From Hyphomicrobiales bacterium (GTDB taxonomy: Bacteria > Pseudomonadota > Alphaproteobacteria > Rhizobiales > JAJFHB01): 6,786 nucleotides of DNA. The notes under the pieces are model-generated. The model saw only the letters and a list, made by a program, of their open reading frames with translations, was not told the DNA's origin and searched no databases. Both the position numbers and the translations under genes were made by a program. The stretch spans positions 1 through 6,786 of the forward strand of contig JAJFHB010000262.1 of the NCBI GenBank assembly GCA_021775795.1, read 5' to 3'. Shown here one piece after another: positions 1 through 6,650 of this stretch (the stretch's first letter is position 1; each line of letters opens with the position of its first letter).

Positions 1-1824
1 CATCACGACAGACCCGAAGTCCGGATCATTGACGCAGCCAAATGCGAGCTCGACACCCTTGGCGAGCATCGGTTGAACAAGCACATTTGGTCCTAGCGCA
101 GTCTCAAACTCCCTGTAGGCATCTTCCAGTTCCCCAGCATCGCGGATACCAAGTCTGACGCCCCCCACATCGGTCTTGTGGGCAACACCGTCTTCCGCTG
201 TTTTCAATACGACAGGAAATCCATGTCTTTCAGCCGCCGTCAGCGCATCATCCAAAGTGCCTGCTCGTGTAAAACCCGGCACCGGAACACCGGCTGAGCG
301 CAAGATCGACAGGCCGGCGGATTCGCTCAACACCTGGCCCGGCTGCAATTGAGCAACCACATCCGCCACAACGTTCTCCTGAAGTGCCAGATCTTCGTAG
401 TCATTGCGCTGAAGCGTTTGCATATTCCGCCATCTGAACAGATTAGCAACGGCACCGAGCATTTCATCCAGGCCGTTAAACACAGGAACCCCTTCATCTG
501 CGAGGCGGCTGGCCAGATCGCGATTGTGTGCGTTACCGAGGCTTGAATAGAAGAAAGCCGGCTTCGTTGTGAGTTGCCGCAATCGAAGCGCTACATCCAG
601 AAGCTCCGAACTGTAGACATAATCATCACGAACATCGAACTCAAACCCAAGCACCGCAACTTCCGGAGCACGGCCTACAATCTCAATCGCATCCTCAAAA
701 ACCCGGGCAAAGCTGTCGACAAATTGCCCTGCCGCATCCACCGGGTTTTCGGGGACTAATTCACCAGGCATAACCGCACGAAGAGCTTCGCGCGTTTCGT
801 CTGTGAATTTTGTCAGCGTAACTCCACGAGCCGGCGCCCGGTCTGCGAGAAGCTCCCGCAAACCACCAGAATCCGTCACCGTTGCCAGCCCTCCCTCGCC
901 CGGCATACGTCCCTGTTCGAGCAGAAGGGCGGTGTTCAAAAGCTGATCGACCGTATCCACGCGCAGAGCGCCATAGTGTTCAAGAACGGCATCATACGCC
1001 GCATCATTGCCGCTCAAGGCACCAGAGTGGGAGCGCGCAAATGCGGCACTCACTTCTGTCCGCCCGACCTTGCAGACGACGACTGGTATGTCCCTATCCT
1101 GAGCCTTTTTCAGCGCTTGCATGAACGCTTGCGGGCGCCGCGCGGTTTCCATGAATATGGCAATTACGCGAGTTTCGGGCTGCTCAAGCAGATAGTCCAT
1201 ATACTGATCGACGCTCGTGCCGATTTCCTGCCCGGCAGAAATGAGAAAACTGAACCGATAGCGCGGGTCATTCATCCCCAGAACGGTAAACACCGAGCCG
1301 GAGTGTGCGATGAGGGCAATACCTCCTGGTTTCACATCAATGTTTTCGTAGAAGGTGACGTGGCACGAGGCATGAATGTTGAGAAAACCCATCCCATTGC
1401 CACCACATACGGGCATATCGAGTTCTGCCGCTCTGCGTCTGAGATACTCAACCAGCGTTTCACCTGTTGACGCATCGCCGAAACAGCCATCGTAAATCGT
1501 GACCGCCCGGGCGCCGATGCGGGCGGCTGTTTCAAACACCTGTTCGATACGTGTGTGATTGGTTCCGGCAACCACGAGATCGGGAGGCGCATCAAGCTCT
1601 TCCAGCGAACTCACACAGGCAAGGCCTTCAATTTCGTCATACTTCGGGTTGACCAGGCAAACGCTTCCCTCATATCCGCAATCCAGTATGGCCCGCACCA
1701 TCATGTTGCCGAGGGTGCCCTTTCGCGGCGACGCTCCCACGATGGCGATAGATTTTGGATTGAGCAACGGATCAAGGCGGTGGCCGGTTACGGCCTTGGA
1801 AATTTTATTCGACTGCGCATCCAT
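1..1824 (-). CDS. NDP-forming acyl-CoA synthetase (acetate--CoA ligase family), C-terminus cut off by window edge
   Basis: Probable ADP- or GDP-forming acyl-CoA synthetase, a cytoplasmic enzyme that interconverts an acyl-CoA plus NDP and phosphate with the free acid, CoA and NTP. I translated 608 codons by hand from the reverse strand, with no stop before the edge; the single-chain family is usually about 700 residues, so roughly 90 are missing. Residues about 18-115 are the CoA-binding Rossmann domain (IAIVGASPRKGTLGN at 26-40). Residues about 150-330 are the succinyl-CoA-ligase-like part, with SHSGALSGND around His266, the expected phosphohistidine. From about 490 an ATP-grasp domain follows, with Lys541 and HKTDVGGV at 549-556. 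The ATG at 1824 is preceded by GGGAG eight bases upstream. It is transcribed divergently from the SDR at 2059. The acid used cannot be told; its neighbours suggest activating or releasing a catabolic product. Confidence 0.9.
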   Translation of the reverse strand, partial: MDAQSNKISKAVTGHRLDPLLNPKSIAIVGASPRKGTLGNMMVRAILDCGYEGSVCLVNPKYDEIEGLACVSSLEELDAPPDLVVAGTNHTRIEQVFETAARIGARAVTIYDGCFGDASTGETLVEYLRRRAAELDMPVCGGNGMGFLNIHASCHVTFYENIDVKPGGIALIAHSGSVFTVLGMNDPRYRFSFLISAGQEIGTSVDQYMDYLLEQPETRVIAIFMETARRPQAFMQALKKAQDRDIPVVVCKVGRTEVSAAFARSHSGALSGNDAAYDAVLEHYGALRVDTVDQLLNTALLLEQGRMPGEGGLATVTDSGGLRELLADRAPARGVTLTKFTDETREALRAVMPGELVPENPVDAAGQFVDSFARVFEDAIEIVGRAPEVAVLGFEFDVRDDYVYSSELLDVALRLRQLTTKPAFFYSSLGNAHNRDLASRLADEGVPVFNGLDEMLGAVANLFRWRNMQTLQRNDYEDLALQENVVADVVAQLQPGQVLSESAGLSILRSAGVPVPGFTRAGTLDDALTAAERHGFPVVLKTAEDGVAHKTDVGGVRLGIRDAGELEDAYREFETALGPNVLVQPMLAKGVELAFGCVNDPDFGSVVM

Positions 1825-1845
1825 TTTTCCCGCTCCCGAGACGCA

Positions 1846-1911
1846 TTTCAAAAAACATGAAACCTTGGCAATTTGGGAAGGCGAATTCGAATGAAATAAT
1901 TTCCATGAAAC
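1846..1911. repeat. Cluster of short TTTCA/TGAAA inverted repeats and a CATGAAAC direct repeat
   Basis: TTTCA (1846-1850) and TGAAA (1858-1862) form an inverted repeat with a 7-base spacer. GAAATAATTTC at 1893-1903 is a perfect palindrome around a central A. CATGAAAC occurs twice in the same orientation, at 1856-1863 and 1904-1911, 48 bp apart. The cluster ends 22 bp before the acyl-CoA synthetase start codon, where a repressor site would be effective. The units are short and the region is AT-rich, so chance is a real alternative. Confidence 0.35.
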
Positions 1912-2047
1912 TCCCCCATCAAACCCAAGCTGTTGACGGATAATCTTTCTGTTAGCTTGCGGCGAGCGCGTGGAGAAGTTGTCGACGATCAGCAGAGCTT
2001 CCATCACAATGATGGATCGACGGCAGCGTTGCCCGGGCCATTCGTAC

Positions 2048-2053
2048 AGGAGG
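2048..2053 (+). promoter_or_regulatory. Ribosome binding site deciding the SDR start
   Basis: A perfect AGGAGG lies five bases before the ATG at 2059. It fixes the start of the SDR there rather than at the upstream in-frame TTG at 1933, which would add 42 residues that resemble no SDR N-terminus. Confidence 0.85.
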
Positions 2054-2058
2054 CGGAA

Positions 2059-2802
2059 ATGACATCCTTAACTGGAAGAAGAGCCATGATTACTGGTGCC
2101 GGCAGCGGTATTGGCCGAGCCTGTGCACAGGCGCTTGCTGACGCAGGGGCGGAGGTAGTTGTTCAGGACCTGATGGCCGAACGGGTGGAGGCAACAGTGG
2201 CAGCCATACAGGCTAAGGGCGGACAGGCTCATGCGCTTGCCTGCGATGTTGGAGACGAAGCTGCCCTCTCGGCAGTGTTACAGACCATCGGGCCCGTCAC
2301 AATCGTCGTCAATAACGCAGGTGTCCCGGGCAACGGCGCCACATTGGAAAATATTGATCGGGCCGAATATGACCGGCTCATGGATGTCCACCTCTGGGGC
2401 GCTTATGCGGCAACGCGTAGCTGTATTGCAGGTATGAAACAGGAGCGCTGGGGCCGCATCGTCAACATCGCTTCCGACCGTGGCCAGGTCGGTTTTGAAA
2501 TCTCATCCCACTATTGTGCGGCAAAGGCTGCACTCATCGGCGCAAGCAAGGCCTGGGCCCGCGAATTCGCGCCGTGGAACATTCTCTGCAATGCAGTTGC
2601 CCCGGGTGTCACCCGAACCGCCATGACCCTTGGATTTGGCGAAGAAGCGGTCGCAGAAGAAGCTGAAACGACACTTCTCAAACGCGCAGCCGAACCCGAA
2701 GAAATTGCAGCCTGGGTGCTCACCTTGTGCTCACCCACGGGAGATTTCATGACCGGCCAGGTGCTATGCCCCAACGGCGGCCAGGCCATCGTTGGGATTT
2801 AG
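2059..2802 (+). CDS. Classical short-chain dehydrogenase/reductase, probably NAD(H)-dependent
   Basis: A 247-residue cytoplasmic oxidoreductase of the classical SDR family, a typical length for the group. The Rossmann motif TGAGSGIG is at residues 12-19, the NNAG motif at 85-88, and Ser139, Tyr152 and Lys156 are the catalytic residues (YCAAK). Asp37 at the end of the second beta strand (VVVQD) predicts NAD(H) rather than NADP(H). The fourth member of the usual Asn-Ser-Tyr-Lys tetrad is altered: the segment LMDVHLWGAY has His111 where Asn is normal. The same His is found in some SDRs, for example the dehydrogenase part of peroxisomal multifunctional enzyme 2. The start is set by an AGGAGG. It is the only plus-strand gene, divergent from the acyl-CoA synthetase and convergent with the flavoprotein. 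The likely reaction is alcohol-to-carbonyl oxidation or the reverse on an unknown substrate, perhaps a hydroxyacyl compound. Confidence 0.9.
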   Translation: MTSLTGRRAMITGAGSGIGRACAQALADAGAEVVVQDLMAERVEATVAAIQAKGGQAHALACDVGDEAALSAVLQTIGPVTIVVNNAGVPGNGATLENIDRAEYDRLMDVHLWGAYAATRSCIAGMKQERWGRIVNIASDRGQVGFEISSHYCAAKAALIGASKAWAREFAPWNILCNAVAPGVTRTAMTLGFGEEAVAEEAETTLLKRAAEPEEIAAWVLTLCSPTGDFMTGQVLCPNGGQAIVGI

Positions 2803-2825
2803 AACTTTTCTGGCCGTCAAAGTTC
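2802..2825. terminator. Possible bidirectional hairpin between convergent stop codons
   Basis: GAACTTT (2802-2808) and AAAGTTC (2819-2825) form a perfect 7-bp inverted repeat with a 10-base loop containing GGCC. It sits exactly where the SDR and the flavoprotein converge and overlaps both stop codons. The stem has only two G-C pairs and no long T run follows on either strand, so it would be weak as an intrinsic terminator. The call rests on position and symmetry only. Confidence 0.3.
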
Positions 2826-4877
2826 GGCGAGAGCAGGCAGTTCATCCTTATATGCGGGACCATCAAGCATAGGCGCGCCCAGTTCCCGCGCAAAGCGGTG
2901 CCCGCCAAAAACGGCATCTGCGATCGTGCTTGGTGCATAAGCATCACCAATCGCCACAGCACGTCTGATGCCCGCATCGGCAAGCGCTTTCTCATCGCTC
3001 ACAAGTTCCCGATAGAGCGCATCATTGGATGTTCGCGCCGTCACCATGACCGGCGTGGCGCAGGTCAATATCCGGCTCTTGCCGGTATGGACACATGACG
3101 CTTCAATCCGGTCGCTTTCTACGGCGGTAACAGCATGAGAGAGCAACAGATTCACACCGAGTTCCAGAAGGTGTTTGTGGATGGGCCCGCTTTCCAGGGT
3201 GTATCCGGTCCACTGTGACGGCTCGGCAGCGGGTGTCACCAAAGTCACATCATGGCCGGCAAGTATCATCTTTTCAGCCAGCACTCCGCCCATGTAGTAG
3301 TGGTCATCGTCAAATATGACGACGGGGCCTGTAATTTCCGCATCTGCCATGAGGTCGTCTGGCGTGAGAATATGATCAGCGTCGCCCCCAGGAATGGGAA
3401 ACGAATGATACCGCCCGGTACCGTCACTCCGCCACGATGATCCGGTCGCAACAGCAATAAGCGAGCATCCGGTTTCCCTGGCAGCCTCTGCATCCATGTT
3501 GCTGTCAAAATAGAAACCGACATTGGCAAGCTTGTGAAGCTGTCCCACGCGATAATCACGCACCCGTCCCCAGGCAGACAGGCCGGGCAATTTGCACTCG
3601 CGCGCTACTCTGCCACCGGCTTCCGTTCCTGCTTCCGCCAGCATCACATCATAGCCCCGGCGTCCCAGCGACATGGCAGCCTCAAGACCGGCAGGGCCCG
3701 CGCCCACAACCAGAACCGTATCGTTTGTGTCTTTCGGCGCAATCCGTTCGGGATGCCATCCCCGGCGCCACTCCTCACTCATTGTCGGATTCTGGGTGCA
3801 GCGTATCGGCGCATTCACATTCGAAACACCGACACACATGTTGCAGCCGATACATTCGCGAATATCATCTATGCGGCCTTCTTCGATCTTGCGCGGCAGA
3901 AACGGATCAGCAATCGAAGGCCGTGCGGCGCCGATCATGTCCAGCAGTCCCTTGTTGATAAGCGACACCATTCGATCCGGCGATGTATAACGCCCTACCC
4001 CGACAACCGGCTTCGATGTGTGCTGTTTCACAAAGGCTGTATAGGGTTCCTGGAAACCTTCTTCGGCGAACCGCGACACCTGAGAATCGTTGACCCAGTC
4101 ACTGACATTGACGTCCCAGAGATCAGGCAGTTCACCCAACATCTCCATGACTTGCCGGCCTTCACGCTCAGCAATCACACCCTCGTCACCCAACAGTTCG
4201 TCGACCGCAAATCGCACTGCAACACCACAGGTATCGCCAACAGCTTCTTTCGTATCCTCGATCAGTTCCCGAAGCAGACGGGTGCGGTTTTCGATCGACC
4301 CGCCATACTCATCGGTGCGCTGGTTGTGACGTGGCGAGAGAAAATGCATGGCAAGCGACAGATCATGCGCGGCATAGACAATGACAATATCGTAGCCTGC
4401 GGTCTTGGCGCGAACGGCAGCATTTCGATGCCAGCGCCTGTAGGCAGCGATGTCGGATTTATCCATCTCCCGCGCCTGGGTTGGAAAATCGTGGTGCACC
4501 GGGCGGGGAGAAGGCGCCATTGGCGCCTCTCGGGTTACCTCGTTGCCGCCGTAATACCCCATATGCGTCAGCTCAATGCCCGCAAGTCCACCATGGGCAT
4601 GCACCTGATCACACATGCGTGCAAGAGTGGGGATATCCCGGTCATCCCACAGCCGAATTTCGCGATTGGTCGCAGAAGTCGGGTGAATGTCACATTGCTC
4701 CGTGCACACAACCGCCCATCCGCCTTCGGCCTTCACGCCGCGCATGACCGCCATGGAGGTTGGATGCAGGCGCCCCATGCCGTTGCAGTGCGGGACCTGA
4801 TAAAACCGGTTACGCGCCGTCACCGGGCCAATCTGCACCGGTTCAAACAAAACATCGTATCTTGGATCGCGGCTCAT
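2817..4877 (-). CDS. Trimethylamine dehydrogenase-class FMN/4Fe-4S flavoprotein with altered substrate pocket
   Basis: A 686-residue iron-sulfur flavoprotein of the trimethylamine/dimethylamine dehydrogenase and 2,4-dienoyl-CoA reductase class. Residues 1 to about 335 are the FMN-binding TIM barrel, about 340-365 bind 4Fe-4S (Cys342, 345, 348, 360), and about 386-686 form a dinucleotide-binding region (GAGPAG at 392-397, GDAYAPSTIADA near 644). From a remembered trimethylamine dehydrogenase (TMADH) sequence, the N-terminus aligns almost without gaps: NRFYQVPHC ends at Cys31, the residue that bonds FMN covalently there, and Tyr168, His171 and Asp264 match its catalytic triad. Of the aromatic bowl, Trp261 is kept, Tyr60 is replaced by Gln61, and there is no Trp between the third and fourth cluster cysteines. 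Trimethylamine is therefore unlikely; dimethylamine or another N-methyl compound fits better. The ATG at 4877 is chosen because MSRDPRYD aligns with the known N-terminus and has AGGGAGG just upstream. It is the last gene of the block, 19 bp after the SDR stop. Confidence 0.9.
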   Translation of the reverse strand: MSRDPRYDVLFEPVQIGPVTARNRFYQVPHCNGMGRLHPTSMAVMRGVKAEGGWAVVCTEQCDIHPTSATNREIRLWDDRDIPTLARMCDQVHAHGGLAGIELTHMGYYGGNEVTREAPMAPSPRPVHHDFPTQAREMDKSDIAAYRRWHRNAAVRAKTAGYDIVIVYAAHDLSLAMHFLSPRHNQRTDEYGGSIENRTRLLRELIEDTKEAVGDTCGVAVRFAVDELLGDEGVIAEREGRQVMEMLGELPDLWDVNVSDWVNDSQVSRFAEEGFQEPYTAFVKQHTSKPVVGVGRYTSPDRMVSLINKGLLDMIGAARPSIADPFLPRKIEEGRIDDIRECIGCNMCVGVSNVNAPIRCTQNPTMSEEWRRGWHPERIAPKDTNDTVLVVGAGPAGLEAAMSLGRRGYDVMLAEAGTEAGGRVARECKLPGLSAWGRVRDYRVGQLHKLANVGFYFDSNMDAEAARETGCSLIAVATGSSWRSDGTGRYHSFPIPGGDADHILTPDDLMADAEITGPVVIFDDDHYYMGGVLAEKMILAGHDVTLVTPAAEPSQWTGYTLESGPIHKHLLELGVNLLLSHAVTAVESDRIEASCVHTGKSRILTCATPVMVTARTSNDALYRELVSDEKALADAGIRRAVAIGDAYAPSTIADAVFGGHRFARELGAPMLDGPAYKDELPALAEL

Positions 4878-4881
4878 CGGG

Positions 4882-4888
4882 CCTCCCT
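4882..4888 (-). promoter_or_regulatory. Ribosome binding site deciding the flavoprotein start
   Basis: AGGGAGG on the minus strand lies four bases before the ATG at 4877. It favours this start over an in-frame ATG at 4919, which would overlap the end of the upstream SDR by 23 bases and add 14 residues absent from the trimethylamine dehydrogenase N-terminus. Confidence 0.75.
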
Positions 4889-4896
4889 GCTTTAAC

Positions 4897-5643
4897 TCAA
4901 CGACCGCCACTGACGTCATAAGTGAACCCGGTCACGTAAGAAGCTTCTGCCGAACACAGCCAGACGACCATGTTCGCAACTTCCTCGGGCTCCCCTACAC
5001 GGCCGAGCGGCACGCCCTTTCTGGCAATTTCATTTACCTCATCCATCCCCATGCCGTCATCGAAGATTTCAGTACGGGTGAGACCAGGACGCACACAGGC
5101 CACGCGAATGCCGTCAGGCCCAACTTCCCGTGCCAGACCTTTCGTGAAGCCGTCGACAGCACCTTTCGTGGATGTATAAGTGACATCGAGAGGCAAACCG
5201 CCATAGCGCGAGGCGATAGAGCCGATATTCACAATTACGCCGCCAGCGCCACCGGACGATGTTGCCATGCGCTTGATGGCCTCCCGCGCGCACAGGATGG
5301 TGCCGAACACATTGACCGCAAAGAGATGGTGAAGACGTGCAACATCCAGATCACGCACCGGCACCTCATAGTCGATGCCTGCATTGTTGACCAAAGCCGT
5401 CACCGGTCCCAGCCGGGTATCCACTTCTTCAAACATCGAGACAATCTGTGCCTCATCAGCAACATCAGCCTTAACCGCAATCGCGGAACCACCATTGCCG
5501 GTGATCTCCGCAACCAGTTCTTCCGCCTTGTCGCGCGTCCGTGAATAGTTGATGCACACGGCGTACCCTGCGGCGGCTGCCCGCTGAACAATGGCGCGGC
5601 CAATTCCCCGCCCGCCACCGGTCACAATCATCACACCCGACAT
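4897..5643 (-). CDS. Classical short-chain dehydrogenase/reductase (FabG-like), probably NADP(H)-dependent
   Basis: A 248-residue cytoplasmic SDR with all hallmarks of the classical FabG-like group. TGGGRGIG is at residues 8-15, NNAG at 86-89, and the full tetrad is present as Asn111 (FAVNVFG), Ser142, Tyr156 and Lys160 (YTSTK). The segment after the second beta strand, NYSRTRDKAEE at 32-42, has no Asp and carries Ser34 and Arg35, which predicts NADP(H). The C-terminus YDVSGGR is typical. The ATG at 5643 has GGGGAG six bases upstream. The gene follows the GFA gene after 116 bp, in which I see no convincing promoter or terminator, and precedes the flavoprotein by 19 bp, so co-transcription with the latter is likely. 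The substrate is unknown; oxidation of a hydroxy group or reduction of a carbonyl in the flavoprotein's pathway is the natural guess. Confidence 0.92.
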   Translation of the reverse strand: MSGVMIVTGGGRGIGRAIVQRAAAAGYAVCINYSRTRDKAEELVAEITGNGGSAIAVKADVADEAQIVSMFEEVDTRLGPVTALVNNAGIDYEVPVRDLDVARLHHLFAVNVFGTILCAREAIKRMATSSGGAGGVIVNIGSIASRYGGLPLDVTYTSTKGAVDGFTKGLAREVGPDGIRVACVRPGLTRTEIFDDGMGMDEVNEIARKGVPLGRVGEPEEVANMVVWLCSAEASYVTGFTYDVSGGR

Positions 5644-5759
5644 TGCTAACTCCCCTGCATTTCATCACTTGTGTACCAGCAGACGAAAGCAGCAAAGCAG
5701 GCAGTAAGTCGTTACCCGCAGAATGAAGCCGTCAGCCGCAGCTTGGTTCAACGTGCCAC

Positions 5760-6599
5760 TTAGGCAGACCCCATCTCGTCGTGTTTCGGCAATTCATCTT
5801 CCGGCGTGTACCAGTCGACTTTTGAACCGTAAAAGAAATGGCACTCCGGGCGGACACCCGGATCACTGTCCAGTGAGCCTGCGGGAACATTGACAAACGG
5901 GGCACCCGCGGCCTGTCGTGGCAGGGACGATCCGCAGGTGTCACAGAAGGAATGTCCGAACGCTTTAGCACCTGGCAGATCAAATCGAACCAAGTGTTCA
6001 CTGCCCTTGGTGAAGGATAGTTTTTCTGGCGCCACGAACAGGTTGGTGGCATGTACCGCGCCTTTCGCCCGGCGGCAGCGGCTGCAATGGCAATTGCGCA
6101 TGAACTCCGGTTCGCCCGTAAACTCGAACTCCACCGCTCCGCAAAGGCAGCCGCCGGTAACAACACCCTCTCGTGTGGCGGGGGCTGCAGGCCCTGGCAT
6201 CTCCTCACCACCACCGGGGTAGCTGTCATGTTGCTTGTGATCATCAACGATGGTGTGCCAGGGAGCCTTTGATGTAACCAGAATGTGCTCAATTTCAGAG
6301 CTGCCAATATCACCCTCCAGCATGCCTGCGGGCACACTAACCGTATCGCCCTCGCCGTCTGGAACCACTGAGCCACAAATCTTGCAGAAGCGCCGTTCCA
6401 GAAATTCAGAAGATGCATAGCCGACAATCAGATCGCTGCCGGATATCCAGCGAAACCGCTCGACAGGAACGTCGGCGTAAGTCGCAAACGAAGCGCCATG
6501 AGCCTTGCGGCACATGGAGCAGTGGCAGTGGTGCATATGTTCAATGTCACCCTCGACTTCGAAGCTGACACCCCCACACAGACATTTACCTGTAGCCAT
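5760..6599 (-). CDS. Tandem-domain GFA/CENP-V-type zinc protein (two glutathione-dependent formaldehyde-activating enzyme-like domains)
   Basis: A 279-residue cytoplasmic protein made of two complete GFA folds, roughly residues 3-118 and 148-272, joined by a Gly/Pro-rich linker (about 125-145). Each copy has the full zinc-ligand set: CLC (Cys6, Cys8), CHCxxC (Cys25, 27, 30) and CxxC (Cys72, 75) in the first; Cys151/153, Cys170/172/175 and Cys219/222 in the second. Family members with one domain are usually about 120-190 residues. The founding protein was proposed to join formaldehyde to glutathione, but its catalytic role has been disputed, so carrier or binding functions remain possible. The ATG at 6599 is chosen because it begins directly before the first zinc motif and has AAAGGG seven bases upstream; a TTG at 6650 would add 17 residues unlike the family. 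It follows the GST stop by 51 bp. Next to a probable demethylating flavoprotein, formaldehyde or S-hydroxymethylglutathione is a plausible ligand (inference). Confidence 0.88.
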   Translation of the reverse strand: MATGKCLCGGVSFEVEGDIEHMHHCHCSMCRKAHGASFATYADVPVERFRWISGSDLIVGYASSEFLERRFCKICGSVVPDGEGDTVSVPAGMLEGDIGSSEIEHILVTSKAPWHTIVDDHKQHDSYPGGGEEMPGPAAPATREGVVTGGCLCGAVEFEFTGEPEFMRNCHCSRCRRAKGAVHATNLFVAPEKLSFTKGSEHLVRFDLPGAKAFGHSFCDTCGSSLPRQAAGAPFVNVPAGSLDSDPGVRPECHFFYGSKVDWYTPEDELPKHDEMGSA

Positions 6600-6650
6600 C
6601 ACATTACCCTTTGAACGCGACCATCGGTCGTAAATTTCGCAAAACAGCAA

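Larger units (their letters stand above)
1825..2058. promoter_or_regulatory. Divergent intergenic region between the acyl-CoA synthetase and the SDR
   Basis: These 234 bases separate two divergent genes, so promoters for both should lie here. On the plus strand TTGACG at 1933-1938 resembles a -35 box, but I find no good -10 box at 16-18 bp from it. The left part (1846-1911) is AT-rich and carries repeated CATGAAAC and TTTCA/TGAAA elements, listed separately, which look operator-like. The right part is GC-richer and, although open in frame with the SDR, shows no similarity to SDR N-termini. The existence of promoters here is inferred from gene orientation rather than from clear boxes. Confidence 0.5.

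Noticed and set aside
976..1860. Plus-strand reading frames of 101-164 codons opposite the acyl-CoA synthetase
   Set aside because: They are antisense shadows; the minus strand is continuously open with clear family motifs.
1933..2058. A 42-residue N-terminal extension of the plus-strand SDR starting at a TTG
   Set aside because: It does not resemble an SDR N-terminus, has no Shine-Dalgarno sequence, and a perfect AGGAGG precedes the ATG at 2059.
3534..4895. A 453-codon plus-strand reading frame opposite the flavoprotein
   Set aside because: Its translation is rich in His and Arg with no recognisable domain, as expected for the antisense of a GC-rich gene, and the opposite strand is an unmistakable enzyme.
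4878..4919. Longer flavoprotein start overlapping the upstream SDR
   Set aside because: The 14 extra residues are absent from trimethylamine dehydrogenase, whose N-terminus aligns directly with MSRDPRYD, and the inner ATG has a strong ribosome binding site.
5644..5759. Internal promoter between the GFA and SDR genes
   Set aside because: The best match, TTGAAC with CTTCAT 17 bp downstream on the minus strand, is too weak to report as a promoter.
6616..6632. Small hairpin CGACC-ATC-GGTCG between the GST and GFA genes
   Set aside because: A 5-bp stem with no T run; too small to call a terminator or a regulatory RNA element.
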